64,000 bases of DNA. It comes from Bog-950 sp044225825. Lineage in GTDB: Bacteria > Bacteroidota > Bacteroidia > Chitinophagales > LD1. Position numbers and translations under genes: made by a program. Shown here piece by piece: positions 36,699-45,419 of this stretch (its first letter is position 1; the number at the start of each line of letters is the position of its first letter). The notes under the pieces are model-generated. The model did no database searches, was not told the origin of the DNA, and worked only from the letters and a program-made list of their open reading frames with translations. The stretch spans positions 62,001 to 126,000 of the forward strand of contig JBGAIB010000004.1 in the NCBI GenBank assembly GCA_044225825.1. The letters are read 5' to 3'.

Positions 36699-37394
36699 AT
36701 GCGTATCCACGTATTACAACACGAACCTTTCGAAGGCCCCGGCCTTATTGAAGAATGGGCCGCAGAGCGGGGGTACGATTTGCAGGTTACTCATATGTAT
36801 GCAAACGAGGCCCTTCCCCAAAAGGCCGAATTCGATTGGTTGGTAATTATGGGCGGCGGCATGAGCGTTAACGACGAAGCCATCCTGCCCTGGCTTGCCC
36901 CCGAAAAGCAGTTCATTCGCGATTGCATCAATCGTGGTAAAGTGGTGCTTGGTATTTGCCTGGGGGCACAACTAATTGCCTCAGCGCTTGGCGCACGCGT
37001 TTCCCGTAATCCCCAAAAGGAAATAGGCTGGTACGCGGTTGAGTTGGTAGAAGAAGGTCTTACACATCCGCTTTTCGATAGCAGTTGGAATGGCATTTTC
37101 TTTCACTGGCATGGCGAAACCTTCGAACTGCCTGCGGATGCCTTGCAACTGGCTTCCAGTAAGGCCTGTAACAACCAGGCCTTTTGCCTGAATAACCGGG
37201 TCTACGGTTTTCAATTTCACCCCGAAACCAATCAGCAAACCCTGCATCAGATGGTAACAGCCGGGGCCGATGAACTGGTTAAGCAACCGTATGTAATGAC
37301 CGCCGAAGAAATTCTGGTCGCTGAACAACATCTGCAACGCACCCGTCCGGTGTTCCTGAAATGGCTCGATAAACTGGCCTCGGTAAACAGCTAG
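36699..37394 (+). CDS. Class I glutamine amidotransferase-like protein
   Basis: The 231-residue protein carries the class I glutamine amidotransferase triad: Cys87 in GICLGAQL, His174 and Glu176 in FHPE. GGGMSVNDEAILPW and a GMP-synthase-like layout are also visible. It lacks the synthetase domain of GuaA, so it belongs to the stand-alone YfeJ-like group. The true amide donor and acceptor are unknown. It follows dapD by eight bases. Length fits free-standing members. Confidence 0.82.
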   Translation: MRIHVLQHEPFEGPGLIEEWAAERGYDLQVTHMYANEALPQKAEFDWLVIMGGGMSVNDEAILPWLAPEKQFIRDCINRGKVVLGICLGAQLIASALGARVSRNPQKEIGWYAVELVEEGLTHPLFDSSWNGIFFHWHGETFELPADALQLASSKACNNQAFCLNNRVYGFQFHPETNQQTLHQMVTAGADELVKQPYVMTAEEILVAEQHLQRTRPVFLKWLDKLASVNS

Positions 37395-37424
37395 GCAAAT
37401 GCATGGTTCCATTCCGGCAAATAA

Positions 37425-37448
37425 AAAAGGGCGCCAAAGCGCCCCTTT
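37425..37448. terminator. Bidirectional terminator
   Basis: The stem GGGCGC/GCGCCC with a CAAA loop sits between two convergent genes; AAAAAA and CTTTC flanks extend it. It serves the amidotransferase and the metalloprotease genes. Confidence 0.7.
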
Positions 37449-37468
37449 CAAAAGTTGTTTCTATAAGC

Positions 37469-39307
37469 CTAGCGCAATACTGATACACGCACGGTTTTAA
37501 CCGCCTCGGCAGAATTAAAGCGCACATAGTAAATACCTGCAGCTACCTGCCCCATCGGTATAGCAACCTGGTTGCTGCCCTGGTGCAGGTCAGTGTTTAT
37601 TTCACGGATCACTTCACCGTTTACATTAATCAGCGATAAAGTGGCATGCTTGTTTTCATTCAGGTCAATCTGAACATTCAGCACACCTGATTTTTCAACC
37701 GGGTTAGGGAACACTTTCATGCCCACCTTCAATTCCTGGTCAACACCGATAGAAGAGTAGATAAACGATTCTTCGGCGGTGCAGCCTTTACTGTCGGTTA
37801 TGGTTACGCTATACGAGCCAAAGCCGATGTTGTTGTTGTAAGGGCCAATTTCGCCATTGCTCCAGCTATAGTTATAAGGTGGGGTTCCGCCATTGCCGGC
37901 AGCGCTTAAGTTATTACCTACGCGGGTAATACTGCCCGAAACCGGAACCGGATCGGTAATTACAATCTGACCGATACCTGCATTACCTGCAGCGTCGGTA
38001 ACGGTATAGCTATACGTGCCCGAAGCAAGGTTCGCAACTGTGTTGCCTGTGCTGCCGTTGCTCCAGTTAACCGAGTAAGGACCGGTGCCATTGGAAGGCG
38101 ATAAGGTTACAGAAGCATTGGTCTGTCCCTGGCAGGCAGGGCCGGCAACTGTTGCATTTGGTTTAATAACGCTGGTTTTAACGTAATTAAAACTGGTATA
38201 AGGCGAGCAGGTGTTACCATACGATATACCCTTTACTTTGTATTTGTAGCTCTTGCCCGGGTTAACGCCGGTAAGCACAAAGGTAGTATCGGTAATTACG
38301 GTATCGGCATATAACACGCTGCTGGTGCCGCTTTGCACGCGCAGCATATAGTATTTAGCCAATGGTATAGCATGCCAGGTAATGGTAAGTGTACTACCAA
38401 TTAAGGTCGAATCGCCGTTAACCGGAGAAATAAAATGAGCCGTATCCAGTTGCGAGAGATCAGGTAGTGTTTGGTTCAACAGGTTCGGCCGGTCACTAAC
38501 CAGTACGTTGTTCATCTCTGCTTCCTCCATAGGGCTAAAGCGGTTAACACAGTTGTCGCTGAAGTAGCTCATATAAAGCGTTTCATCAATTACAGTGCTG
38601 TATAAGTCGCCATGGGGGTCGGTTTGCGAACCGGTATAAGGACACGGAGTGCGCTGATCTAAAAAGTCAGCCGGGGTATCGCAAAAACCATCACCTGCTG
38701 TATTGCAGTTCGAACCGTCTACATATTCCACGCCGTTGCCTGAGTCAAAGGTGTGCAGCAAACCAAAGTAGTGGCCTACTTCGTGCGGCAGGGTAGTAGT
38801 GGCTGTGCCGATGCAATCGGTAGCGTTAATAAACACACCGCCGCCGTTAGGCGCGCTGTTAGGGAAGGTGGCAAAACCGCAAAGGCCCGGCAGATTGCCG
38901 TTCATATAGATGTTGCACACATTATCTACGTTATAATTCTGGAACGCCTGGTAACCCAAAAACTGGTTCTGGTAGTTCCACAGGGTGGTGTTTTTTACGG
39001 TATCAATACCTTTAATGTAAAAGCCGATGTTGAACTGGTTATACACTTCGTTCAACTCGCAATGCGATTCCAATATCTTACGCAGGCCTACACCACCTGA
39101 GCCATCATCCTTGGTAATAATGTGGTAAAATACACCCACCCACTGTATGCCGGTGCGCGAAGCGTTGAAAACGCTGTAGCTGCTGCGGTCGCGGGAGAAG
39201 TATTCCTGGCGATACGATTCGGGCAGCGTGGTGCCACACCAGGTATCAGACTGGGCAATAGATAATAAGGCGGTGAAAACAAAAAAAGCTGTCAAGGTCT
39301 TCTTCAT
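37469..39307 (-). CDS. Secreted M43 (pappalysin-like) metalloprotease with type IX sorting domain
   Basis: The chosen ATG at 39307 (rather than a start 55 codons upstream) gives 612 residues and a signal peptide (MKKTLTAFFVFTALLSIAQS). The catalytic zinc site HEVGHYFGLLH has His175, Glu176, His179 and His185, with a Met-turn at YMSYFSDNC, so it is a pappalysin-type M43 metallopeptidase. A fibronectin-like segment and two SprB-like repeats (YSVNWSNGSTG, YNYSWSNGEIG) follow. The last 80 residues are a type A Por sorting domain (MKVFPNPVEKSG, then GIYYVRF and KTVRVSVLR). It would be exported by type IX secretion and digest proteins outside the cell. Confidence 0.88.
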   Translation of the reverse strand: MKKTLTAFFVFTALLSIAQSDTWCGTTLPESYRQEYFSRDRSSYSVFNASRTGIQWVGVFYHIITKDDGSGGVGLRKILESHCELNEVYNQFNIGFYIKGIDTVKNTTLWNYQNQFLGYQAFQNYNVDNVCNIYMNGNLPGLCGFATFPNSAPNGGGVFINATDCIGTATTTLPHEVGHYFGLLHTFDSGNGVEYVDGSNCNTAGDGFCDTPADFLDQRTPCPYTGSQTDPHGDLYSTVIDETLYMSYFSDNCVNRFSPMEEAEMNNVLVSDRPNLLNQTLPDLSQLDTAHFISPVNGDSTLIGSTLTITWHAIPLAKYYMLRVQSGTSSVLYADTVITDTTFVLTGVNPGKSYKYKVKGISYGNTCSPYTSFNYVKTSVIKPNATVAGPACQGQTNASVTLSPSNGTGPYSVNWSNGSTGNTVANLASGTYSYTVTDAAGNAGIGQIVITDPVPVSGSITRVGNNLSAAGNGGTPPYNYSWSNGEIGPYNNNIGFGSYSVTITDSKGCTAEESFIYSSIGVDQELKVGMKVFPNPVEKSGVLNVQIDLNENKHATLSLINVNGEVIREINTDLHQGSNQVAIPMGQVAAGIYYVRFNSAEAVKTVRVSVLR

Positions 39308-39513
39308 ACGTAATTTTATGGTTGGCGAAGATAAATAAAAGGATTCGCTAAGTCTATGCAAAACCGGCATCCGTTTGCCGTTTGTTAAGAAACAAGCATT
39401 CATATGTGCACAACGCTGCAAAGGCTTGTTCCTCAACAGTTCCGCAGCTCCATTTGTTCGCCTTATCCACACGACCTTTCGCGCTTTTAATCCGAAACCT
39501 TTAAACTCGCGGC

Positions 39514-40140
39514 GTGAAATACAATTTCATCACCATTGAAGGATGCATTGGGGCCGGTAAAACCACGCTCACCAAAAAGATTGCCGCCGATTACAGCGGT
39601 AAGCTGATACTGGAGCAGTTTGAGGAAAACCCCTTCCTGCCTAAGTTCTATGAGGACCCCGAGCGCCACGCCTTCCCGGTGGAATTGTATTTTATGGCGG
39701 AACGTTTCCAGCACCTGCGTAAACTGTTAAGCGAGGCCGACATCTTTACCAGTTTCACCGTGTCCGACTTTCTGTTCCAAAAGAGTTTGATTTTTGCCAA
39801 CCAAAACCTTACCGACGACGAGGCCAAACTCTACCGCATGTTGTTCGATATCATCAACCCAACCCTGCCACGGCCCGATATCGTTTTATACCTCTATGCC
39901 CCGGTAGAAAAATTGCTGGCCAACATCAAAAAACGCGGCCGCGAATACGAGCAAAGCATCCCCGGCGATTATCTGGAGAAAATACAAAATGCCTATCTCG
40001 ATTACTTTAAATTACAACAGCATTCCCGCATTGTGTTGCTGGATACTACCAATCTGAATTGGGTAGAAAATAAAGCCGATTACCAGCAGGTCATCGACAT
40101 ACTCAACCGCGACTTTGAACCCGGCCTGCACTACTTATAA
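39514..40140 (+). CDS. Deoxynucleoside kinase
   Basis: The 208-residue protein starts with GTG and at once presents the P-loop EGCIGAGKTTL, within the expected first residues. FEENPFLPKFYEDP is the substrate-binding segment of deoxyadenosine/deoxyguanosine-type kinases. The lid-like KKRGREYEQSI follows. It phosphorylates deoxynucleosides using ATP in the salvage pathway. The exact base (dA, dG or dC) is not resolvable. The 3' ends of this gene and the convergent methyltransferase overlap by ten bases. Confidence 0.85.
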   Translation: MKYNFITIEGCIGAGKTTLTKKIAADYSGKLILEQFEENPFLPKFYEDPERHAFPVELYFMAERFQHLRKLLSEADIFTSFTVSDFLFQKSLIFANQNLTDDEAKLYRMLFDIINPTLPRPDIVLYLYAPVEKLLANIKKRGREYEQSIPGDYLEKIQNAYLDYFKLQQHSRIVLLDTTNLNWVENKADYQQVIDILNRDFEPGLHYL

Positions 40141-40670
40141 AACCCGCGCAGTTTCATCGCCACATCCCACACCACCATACCGGCGCTAACCGCTATGTTC
40201 AACGAGTGCTTCATGCCAAACTGTGGTATCTCTACCACTATATCCGAAGCCGACACCACTTCCTGCGCAACCCCATCCACCTCATTGCCGAACACAATGG
40301 CATAACGGGCGTCCGGTGCGGGTTTAAAGTCGTTCAGCATCACCGCTCTTTCGGCCTGCTCTATCGAAACAATAGTATAGCCATCCTGCTTCAACTCCTC
40401 CACAGCCAGCAACGTGTTTTCGTAATGGGCCCAGGTAACGGTTTCGGTAGCACCCAGGGCCGTTTTATGTATATCGCGGTGGGGTGGCGTGCCTGTAATA
40501 CCACACAGGTAAATGGCCTGTATCAAAAAGGCATCCGCCGTGCGGAACACCGAGCCTACGTTCAAATGACTGCGCACATTATCCAGCATCAACACCACGG
40601 GCATTTTCTCAGCGGCTTTAAATTCTTCCTCATTCAACCGGGGTAACTCTTCGTTTAACAACTTGCGCAT
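40131..40670 (-). CDS. SpoU/TrmH-family RNA methyltransferase
   Basis: The 179-residue protein has the SPOUT knot motifs in order: NVGSVFRTADAF (motif 1), IVFGNEVDGV (motif 2) and IPQFGMKHSLNIAVSAG (motif 3). This is the TrmH/SpoU 2'-O-ribose methyltransferase pattern, which uses S-adenosylmethionine on tRNA or rRNA. The RNA and site modified are unknown. It has no N-terminal RNA-binding extension and resembles short TrmH-like members. It faces mutS, whose start lies 127 bases past its own ATG. Confidence 0.85.
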   Translation of the reverse strand: MRKLLNEELPRLNEEEFKAAEKMPVVLMLDNVRSHLNVGSVFRTADAFLIQAIYLCGITGTPPHRDIHKTALGATETVTWAHYENTLLAVEELKQDGYTIVSIEQAERAVMLNDFKPAPDARYAIVFGNEVDGVAQEVVSASDIVVEIPQFGMKHSLNIAVSAGMVVWDVAMKLRGFYK

Positions 40671-40797
40671 AGGGCAAATAAAAGCAGAATCCCCTTTTAA
40701 CCATCCACAATTGTGGAATTTGCCTCCGGCTTTTTTAGCTATTAAGTATATTTTTACGCCTTTGCGGCTAACCTGTTGGCACGCTTACACACACACA

Positions 40798-43428
40798 ATG
40801 GCCATTCAACGCGATATGAATAAACCGGGCAGCGATTCCGAAACGCCGCTGATGAAGCAGTACAACACCTTTAAGGCGAAGTACCCTGATGCTATTCTGC
40901 TTTTCCGTGTAGGCGACTTCTACGAAACCTTTGGTGAAGATGCCAAACGTGCTTCGGCCGTGCTGGGCATAGTGCTTACCAAACGCAGCAACGGCAAAGC
41001 CAGCGAAATTGAACTGGCAGGCTTTCCGCACCACTCGTTGGATACCTACCTGCCTAAATTGGTGCGCGCCGGCCATCGCGTAGCCGTATGCGATCAGCTC
41101 GAAGACCCCAAAATGGCCAAGGGTATTGTTAAGCGCGGTGTTACCGAAATGGTAACACCCGGTGTAGCGCTGGGCGATAACATCCTTAACACCAAAAGCA
41201 ACAACTTCCTGGCCTCCGTGTTTTTCGAGAAGGACCAATACGGCATTGCTTTTATCGACATCAGCACCGGCGAGTTTTTTATAGCTGAAGGCGGTGTTTC
41301 GTTTATCGATAAAATGCTACAGGCCTTTTCGCCTTCCGAGCTGGTGTATCCCAAATCAAAACAAAAGGAGTTTATCCAGTTGTTTGGCAGCAAGCACTAT
41401 GCCTTTAAGCTGGACGACTGGGTTTACAGTTACGATAACGCCTACGAAATTTTGCTAAAGCTGTTCGATACCAAATCGCTGAAAGGCTTTGGGGTAGAAG
41501 AGGAGCGCCTGAGCGTTATTGCAGCCGGTGCGGCTATCCAGTATTTAAAGGATACGGAGCACCACAACCTGGCGCACATCACCAAACTAACCCGCCTGGC
41601 CGATGAACGGCAGGTGTGGCTCGATCGCTTTACTATCCGCAACCTCGAGCTCATTAACTCCCCGCATGTGGGTGGTAAATCGCTGCTGGATATACTGGAC
41701 GAAACTACCTCGCCCATGGGCGCGCGTTTGCTGCGCCGCTGGATGGTAATGCCCCTGGTAGACATTCCCAAAATCAACGAGCGACTGGATGCCGTTAACT
41801 ACTTTACCACGCATGCGGTAACCTGCGACGACCTCAAAAAATGGCTGCGGCAGGTGGGCGACCTGGAACGCCTCATCAGCAAGGTATCGTTAGAGAAGGC
41901 CAACCCGCGCGAAATGGTGCAGTTAAAACGGGCCCTTACTGCCATCGAACCTATTAAGCAAATTTTAGCTGCATCAGGCAACAGCACCTTAACCCGCAGT
42001 GCCGAGCAGTTAAACGCAGTACCCTTGCTGGCGGCTAAAATTGAGGCCGAAGTAAGTGAGGACGCCGGCGCAGTGATTGCCAAAGGCAACTTTATTAAGG
42101 ATGGTGTGGATGCCGAACTGGATGAGCTGCGCCTGATTAAAAACTCCGGCAAGGAATACATTGCAGGTATTCAACAAAAGGAAATGCAGCGCACCGGTAT
42201 TAATACCCTTAAAGTGGGCTTTAATAACGTATTCGGTTATTTTTTAGAGGTAACCAACTCGCATAAAAACAAGGTGCCAACCGAGTGGATCCGCAAACAA
42301 ACCCTCACGAACGCTGAGCGCTACATTACCGAGGAACTGAAGGTGTATGAGCAGAAAGTATTGGGTGCCGAGGAGAAGATACAGGTTATTGAAGAACGCA
42401 TCTTTGCCGAACTGCTGCGCTTTGCCAAGGATTACGTAGTTACTGTGCAGCAAAATGCCAATCTGCTGGCCAGGGTCGATTGCCTGCTCTCCATGGCCGA
42501 AGTGGCCGTGCGCAACAACTATGTGCGTCCCGAAATTAACGATAGCTATGCCATTGATATTAAACAGGGCCGCCATCCGGTTATTGAACAACAACTGGAC
42601 GTAAGCGATAAATACATTGCCAACGATGTGCTGATTGATAGCGAAGGTCAGCAGATATTGGTTATCACAGGCCCCAACATGAGCGGTAAAAGTGCCCTGT
42701 TGCGCCAAACAGCGCTGATAGTGCTAATGGCGCAGGTAGGCAGTTTTGTGCCGGCCAATGTCGCAAAAATTGGGTTGGTCGATAAGGTATTTACCCGCGT
42801 AGGTGCCAGCGATAACCTTAGTGCCGGCGAATCAACCTTTATGGTGGAGATGAACGAAACGGCCAGCATTATGAACAACCTTTCGCCTCGCAGTTTGATA
42901 TTGCTGGATGAAATTGGCCGCGGTACTTCTACCTACGATGGCATCTCCATTGCCTGGAGCCTGGCCGAATACCTGCACAACAACCCTAAAGCAAAACCAC
43001 GCACGCTGTTTGCCACCCACTATCACGAGCTGAACGAACTGGCCGAGAAGTATCCCGGCATCCGCAACTTCCATGTGGCGGTAAAGGAAACGGGTCAGAA
43101 GGTCATCTTCCTGCGCAAGCTGGTAGAAGGCGGCACCGAGCACAGCTTTGGTATACACGTGGCCCGCATGGCCGGTATGCCCCGCGAAATCATCGACCGC
43201 GCCAACGAAATGCTGCACGAACTGGAAGCCCAGCGCCAGCAACACGGCGACCCCAAAGAAGCCGTTAAAAAGGTAGCCGCTCAAAACTTCCAGCTTAGCT
43301 TCTTTGATATGAGCGATCCCAAGCTCAAAAAACTAGCCGAAGAGATCGAACGGGTAGAAGTAAACGGCATGACCCCTGTAGAAGCCATCATGAAGCTGCA
43401 CGAACTGAAGAAGATGCTCCAAGGGTAG
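40798..43428 (+). CDS. mutS: DNA mismatch repair protein MutS
   Basis: The ATG at 40798 gives 876 residues and the usual MutS N-terminus. Upstream codons back to 40663 overlap the divergent methyltransferase and do not look coding. Mismatch recognition uses the FxE motif at Phe41-Tyr42-Glu43 (VGDFYETFGEDA). The connector, lever and clamp domains follow (about 130-560). The ATPase has Walker A GPNMSGKS at Gly625-Ser632, signature NLSAGESTFMVEM, Walker B LILLDEIGRGTS and a helix-turn-helix. MutS1 starts repair of mispairs with MutL, which is not in this window. Confidence 0.95.
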   Translation: MAIQRDMNKPGSDSETPLMKQYNTFKAKYPDAILLFRVGDFYETFGEDAKRASAVLGIVLTKRSNGKASEIELAGFPHHSLDTYLPKLVRAGHRVAVCDQLEDPKMAKGIVKRGVTEMVTPGVALGDNILNTKSNNFLASVFFEKDQYGIAFIDISTGEFFIAEGGVSFIDKMLQAFSPSELVYPKSKQKEFIQLFGSKHYAFKLDDWVYSYDNAYEILLKLFDTKSLKGFGVEEERLSVIAAGAAIQYLKDTEHHNLAHITKLTRLADERQVWLDRFTIRNLELINSPHVGGKSLLDILDETTSPMGARLLRRWMVMPLVDIPKINERLDAVNYFTTHAVTCDDLKKWLRQVGDLERLISKVSLEKANPREMVQLKRALTAIEPIKQILAASGNSTLTRSAEQLNAVPLLAAKIEAEVSEDAGAVIAKGNFIKDGVDAELDELRLIKNSGKEYIAGIQQKEMQRTGINTLKVGFNNVFGYFLEVTNSHKNKVPTEWIRKQTLTNAERYITEELKVYEQKVLGAEEKIQVIEERIFAELLRFAKDYVVTVQQNANLLARVDCLLSMAEVAVRNNYVRPEINDSYAIDIKQGRHPVIEQQLDVSDKYIANDVLIDSEGQQILVITGPNMSGKSALLRQTALIVLMAQVGSFVPANVAKIGLVDKVFTRVGASDNLSAGESTFMVEMNETASIMNNLSPRSLILLDEIGRGTSTYDGISIAWSLAEYLHNNPKAKPRTLFATHYHELNELAEKYPGIRNFHVAVKETGQKVIFLRKLVEGGTEHSFGIHVARMAGMPREIIDRANEMLHELEAQRQQHGDPKEAVKKVAAQNFQLSFFDMSDPKLKKLAEEIERVEVNGMTPVEAIMKLHELKKMLQG

Positions 43429-43430
43429 AG

Positions 43431-43699
43431 GGCTAAACGTTTAAAGGGTTAAAGGGCTAAACGGTTAATGACCAGCCATTTTTTATTAACTATTTAGCTA
43501 TTAACCACTTAGCCATACTATTCTTTAGTCCTGTACACGCTACCACCCCCTCAACTCCGTTTAAACGTTTAGTCCGTTTAGCCTATTCTGCGCATTACTG
43601 CCCCTTCGGTCTAAATTTTCTAAACTATTTGTTAATCAATGTCTTAGCTGCTTGTCACTGCTCCCCTCATCACCGTTTAAACATTTAACCGTTTAGCCA
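43431..43699. repeat. Array of GTTTAGCC/TTTAAACG repeat units, direct and inverted
   Basis: The 306 bases between mutS and the hydroxylase gene hold repeats of a short unit close to CCGTTTAAAC or its reverse complement. GGCTAAACGGTTAA (43455-43468) is the exact reverse complement of TTAACCGTTTAGCC (43685-43698). CTAAACGTTTAAA (43433-43445) is the exact reverse complement of 43560-43572. A long direct near-repeat occurs at about 43557-43583 and 43672-43698. The stretch holds no gene; it could fold into long hairpins or mark decaying mobile DNA. Confidence 0.65.
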
Positions 43700-43734
43700 T
43701 TTTCCCCTATCTTCGCCCCACAATCGGAGAGTAT

Positions 43735-44403
43735 ATGGCTAAGCATTTTGTAAGCAATAAGGACGAATCGGTGCGCATGTTCGATGCCGACTGGATGGAC
43801 TTTTTCAGCCGCATCGATTTTAAGGTGCCTTTGTTCATCTATGTGCCCGTTATACTGGTGTTCCTGTATCGCTCGCTGTTTGTGCTGCCCATTAACCTGT
43901 TGTATGTGCTGCCCCTCATCGTGCTGGGCCTGGCAGTATGGACCTTTACCGAATACAACCTGCACCGCTTTGTGTTCCACTGGTGCCCGCCCGGCGAAAT
44001 CGGCAAGCGCATCCACTTTATGTTTCACGGCGTACACCACGATTACCCCCGCGATAGCAAACGCCTGGTAATGGTGCCGGCTGTTAGTCTGCCTCTGGCT
44101 GTGTTATTCTACTTTACCTTTAGCCTTTTATTAGGCAAACTCTACGTAGAACCCTTCTTTGTAGGCTTTGTAATGGGCTATCTGTTTTACGATATGACGC
44201 ACTATGCCCTGCACCACGCCAACTTTAAAAGCAAGTTCTGGCTGGAGCTAAAGCAACACCACATGATCCACCACTACAGCGACCCCGATAACGGCTTTGG
44301 CGTTAGCACCACCTTTTGGGACCATGTGTACCGCACCACCTTCAACCGCAAAAAAGAAGCCGTTAGCGTAGGCTCTTCCGTAGAACCGGTAGAAGCGGAG
44401 TAG
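43735..44403 (+). CDS. Fatty acid hydroxylase superfamily membrane protein
   Basis: The 222-residue membrane protein has four histidine clusters of the diiron hydroxylase superfamily: HRFVFH, HGVHHDY, HYALHH and HHMIHHY, between hydrophobic helices. The layout fits the FA2H/Scs7 type, which hydroxylates the fatty acid or base of sphingolipids. Many Bacteroidota make sphingolipids, so this role is plausible, but no other sphingolipid gene is visible. Beta-carotene hydroxylase and sterol desaturase relatives share the pattern. It starts at an ATG beside the repeat array and has no neighbour on the right for 1.4 kb. Confidence 0.83.
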   Translation: MAKHFVSNKDESVRMFDADWMDFFSRIDFKVPLFIYVPVILVFLYRSLFVLPINLLYVLPLIVLGLAVWTFTEYNLHRFVFHWCPPGEIGKRIHFMFHGVHHDYPRDSKRLVMVPAVSLPLAVLFYFTFSLLLGKLYVEPFFVGFVMGYLFYDMTHYALHHANFKSKFWLELKQHHMIHHYSDPDNGFGVSTTFWDHVYRTTFNRKKEAVSVGSSVEPVEAE

Positions 44404-44429
44404 TTCCTAGTTTGAAATTTCAAGTTTCA

Positions 44430-44610
44430 GATTAACAGCCGAATACAGAATTCATTGCCTCAGATAGCGCAAACCGGTATGTTCTGGTGAGCATTCCCGA
44501 ATCCTCGTGACGAACCATGTACGGAGAGCGCTGATAAACCACGTTCTTTCGGGTCTTCCGAAGGGAGACCCGGAAGTTTAAATAGTGGCAAGTCTTCGGA
44601 CTTGCTTTTT
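44430..44610 (+). ncRNA. Candidate structured noncoding RNA ending in a terminator
   Basis: Evidence is structural only. A stem pair AGCGC (44468 region) with GCGCT (44528 region) is followed by CGGGTCT/AGACCCG (44550-44572, nine-base loop), then GCAAGTC-TTCG-GACTTGC with a T-run (44588-44610). Consecutive stable stems ending in a terminator suggest a small RNA, but no promoter was found at its 5' end and the left border is a guess. I could not assign it to 6S, SRP, RNase P or tmRNA. It could instead be the 3' untranslated end of the hydroxylase transcript. Confidence 0.3.
44588..44610 (+). terminator. Strong intrinsic terminator with UUCG loop
   Basis: GCAAGTC, TTCG tetraloop, GACTTGC and a run of five T. 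This is a textbook Rho-independent terminator on the plus strand. It lies 185 bases past the hydroxylase stop. Confidence 0.85.
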
Positions 44611-44680
44611 AGATAATCAGTCTCTAATGGTAGTTTTGTTAAAAAAAGGAATAAAATAAGAAACAAAACGTTTTATATTG

Positions 44681-44688
44681 TAACTTTG
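44681..44688 (+). promoter_or_regulatory. Consensus-like -7 box with no gene downstream
   Basis: TAACTTTG matches TAnnTTTG, the same sequence as the clpS -7 box. The next 270 bases hold no reading frame but are structured-looking (AGGGAG/CTCCCT pairing around 44765 and 44820). No -33 TTTG at the right distance is seen. It may drive a noncoding RNA. Confidence 0.35.
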
Positions 44689-44977
44689 TATCTCATTGTT
44701 CCTTGACATGCCCGTGAAACACTAAATCCGGTTTTAGCCACCCATAGAGCCATGTTGTGCTTAGGGAGGCTTGGATAACCCCGTCCGGATAATAATTACG
44801 TTAGGCGAATGAACTTTCTCCCTTTGTCGGGCCTTTTGCGTTGTACAGGGGGACGAGAAAAAACAAGAGCGGATTGGACAGTGAATAGCCTTATTTTTTC
44901 GGAAGGAGTAGGCTTAGCCGAGCTTGGCTCAACTATCACCGCCATGCCCAATTCCTAACACTTTAAATTTTTTCCGA

Positions 44978-45020
44978 TTTGTGCACTTCTAAATCAACTG
45001 CACAAATGTGCACAAATGGT
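44978..45020. repeat. GTGCACAAAT palindromic cluster
   Basis: TTTGTGCA (44978-44985) pairs with TGCACAAA (44999-45006) to make a perfect 8-bp hairpin. GTGCACAAAT then recurs at 45009-45018, and a further GTGCACAAA lies near 45098. No gene is associated. Confidence 0.5.
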
Positions 45021-45108
45021 GGAATCCGTTCTGCGGCAACCCAGCGTTTCTGGCTGATTTAACAGAAAAATCCATCTTATGGAATTTTATCTAATATGTG
45101 CACAAAGA

Positions 45109-45256
45109 AAAAAAGTGTAAAGGAGTGTAAATTTGTGATTCCCTTTTACCCACGCTGTCATTCTGAACGAAGCGATAGCGAAGTGAAGCTTGTCCGCCAC
45201 TGGAGGGAATCCCCTGCTCACTTAGCGCGGATTAAGTAGTAGACAAAGAAGTGTAA
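45109..45256 (+). repeat. Composite repeat A, copy 1
   Basis: A stretch containing GTGTAAAGGAGTGTAAA, CATTCTGAACGAAGC and AGCGATAGCGAAGTGAAG recurs at 45486-45626. Copy 1 has an extra 19-base piece, CTTGTCCGCCACTGGAGGG (45189-45207), absent from copy 2. The core CATTCTGAACGAAGCG is a motif commonly seen dispersed in Bacteroidota intergenic DNA. Confidence 0.75.
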
Positions 45257-45419
45257 TGTCGGTTTCGATATAACCGAAAACTGTAAAGAAGTGTAAAGTT
45301 GGCCAGTATTAGTTGCTCTCTTCCTGGTTCCCTGGCTAACCTTTGTTGCTTTGTGACTTAGTGGCAAAAAATGTGTATTCCATTAAACTTTGCGCCTTAG
45401 TGTAAGGAAAGCTTGTATT

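Noticed and set aside
40663..40797. A 45-codon upstream extension of mutS
   Set aside because: It overlaps the start of the divergent methyltransferase gene and has no MutS character; the normal start is at 40798.
44460..44666. A 68-residue minus-strand frame (MFLILFLFLTKLPLETDY...)
   Set aside because: It covers two strong hairpins and the UUCG terminator, has no neighbour, and matches no family I know. The structure explains the region better than a coding gene.
44404..44960. 6S, SRP, RNase P, tmRNA or group II intron in the gene-free stretch
   Set aside because: I compared the sequence with the conserved cores I know (SRP tetraloop region, RNase P core, tmRNA ends, intron domain V). None matches well enough to name; a small likeness to the 6S segment GGTGAGCAT is too short.
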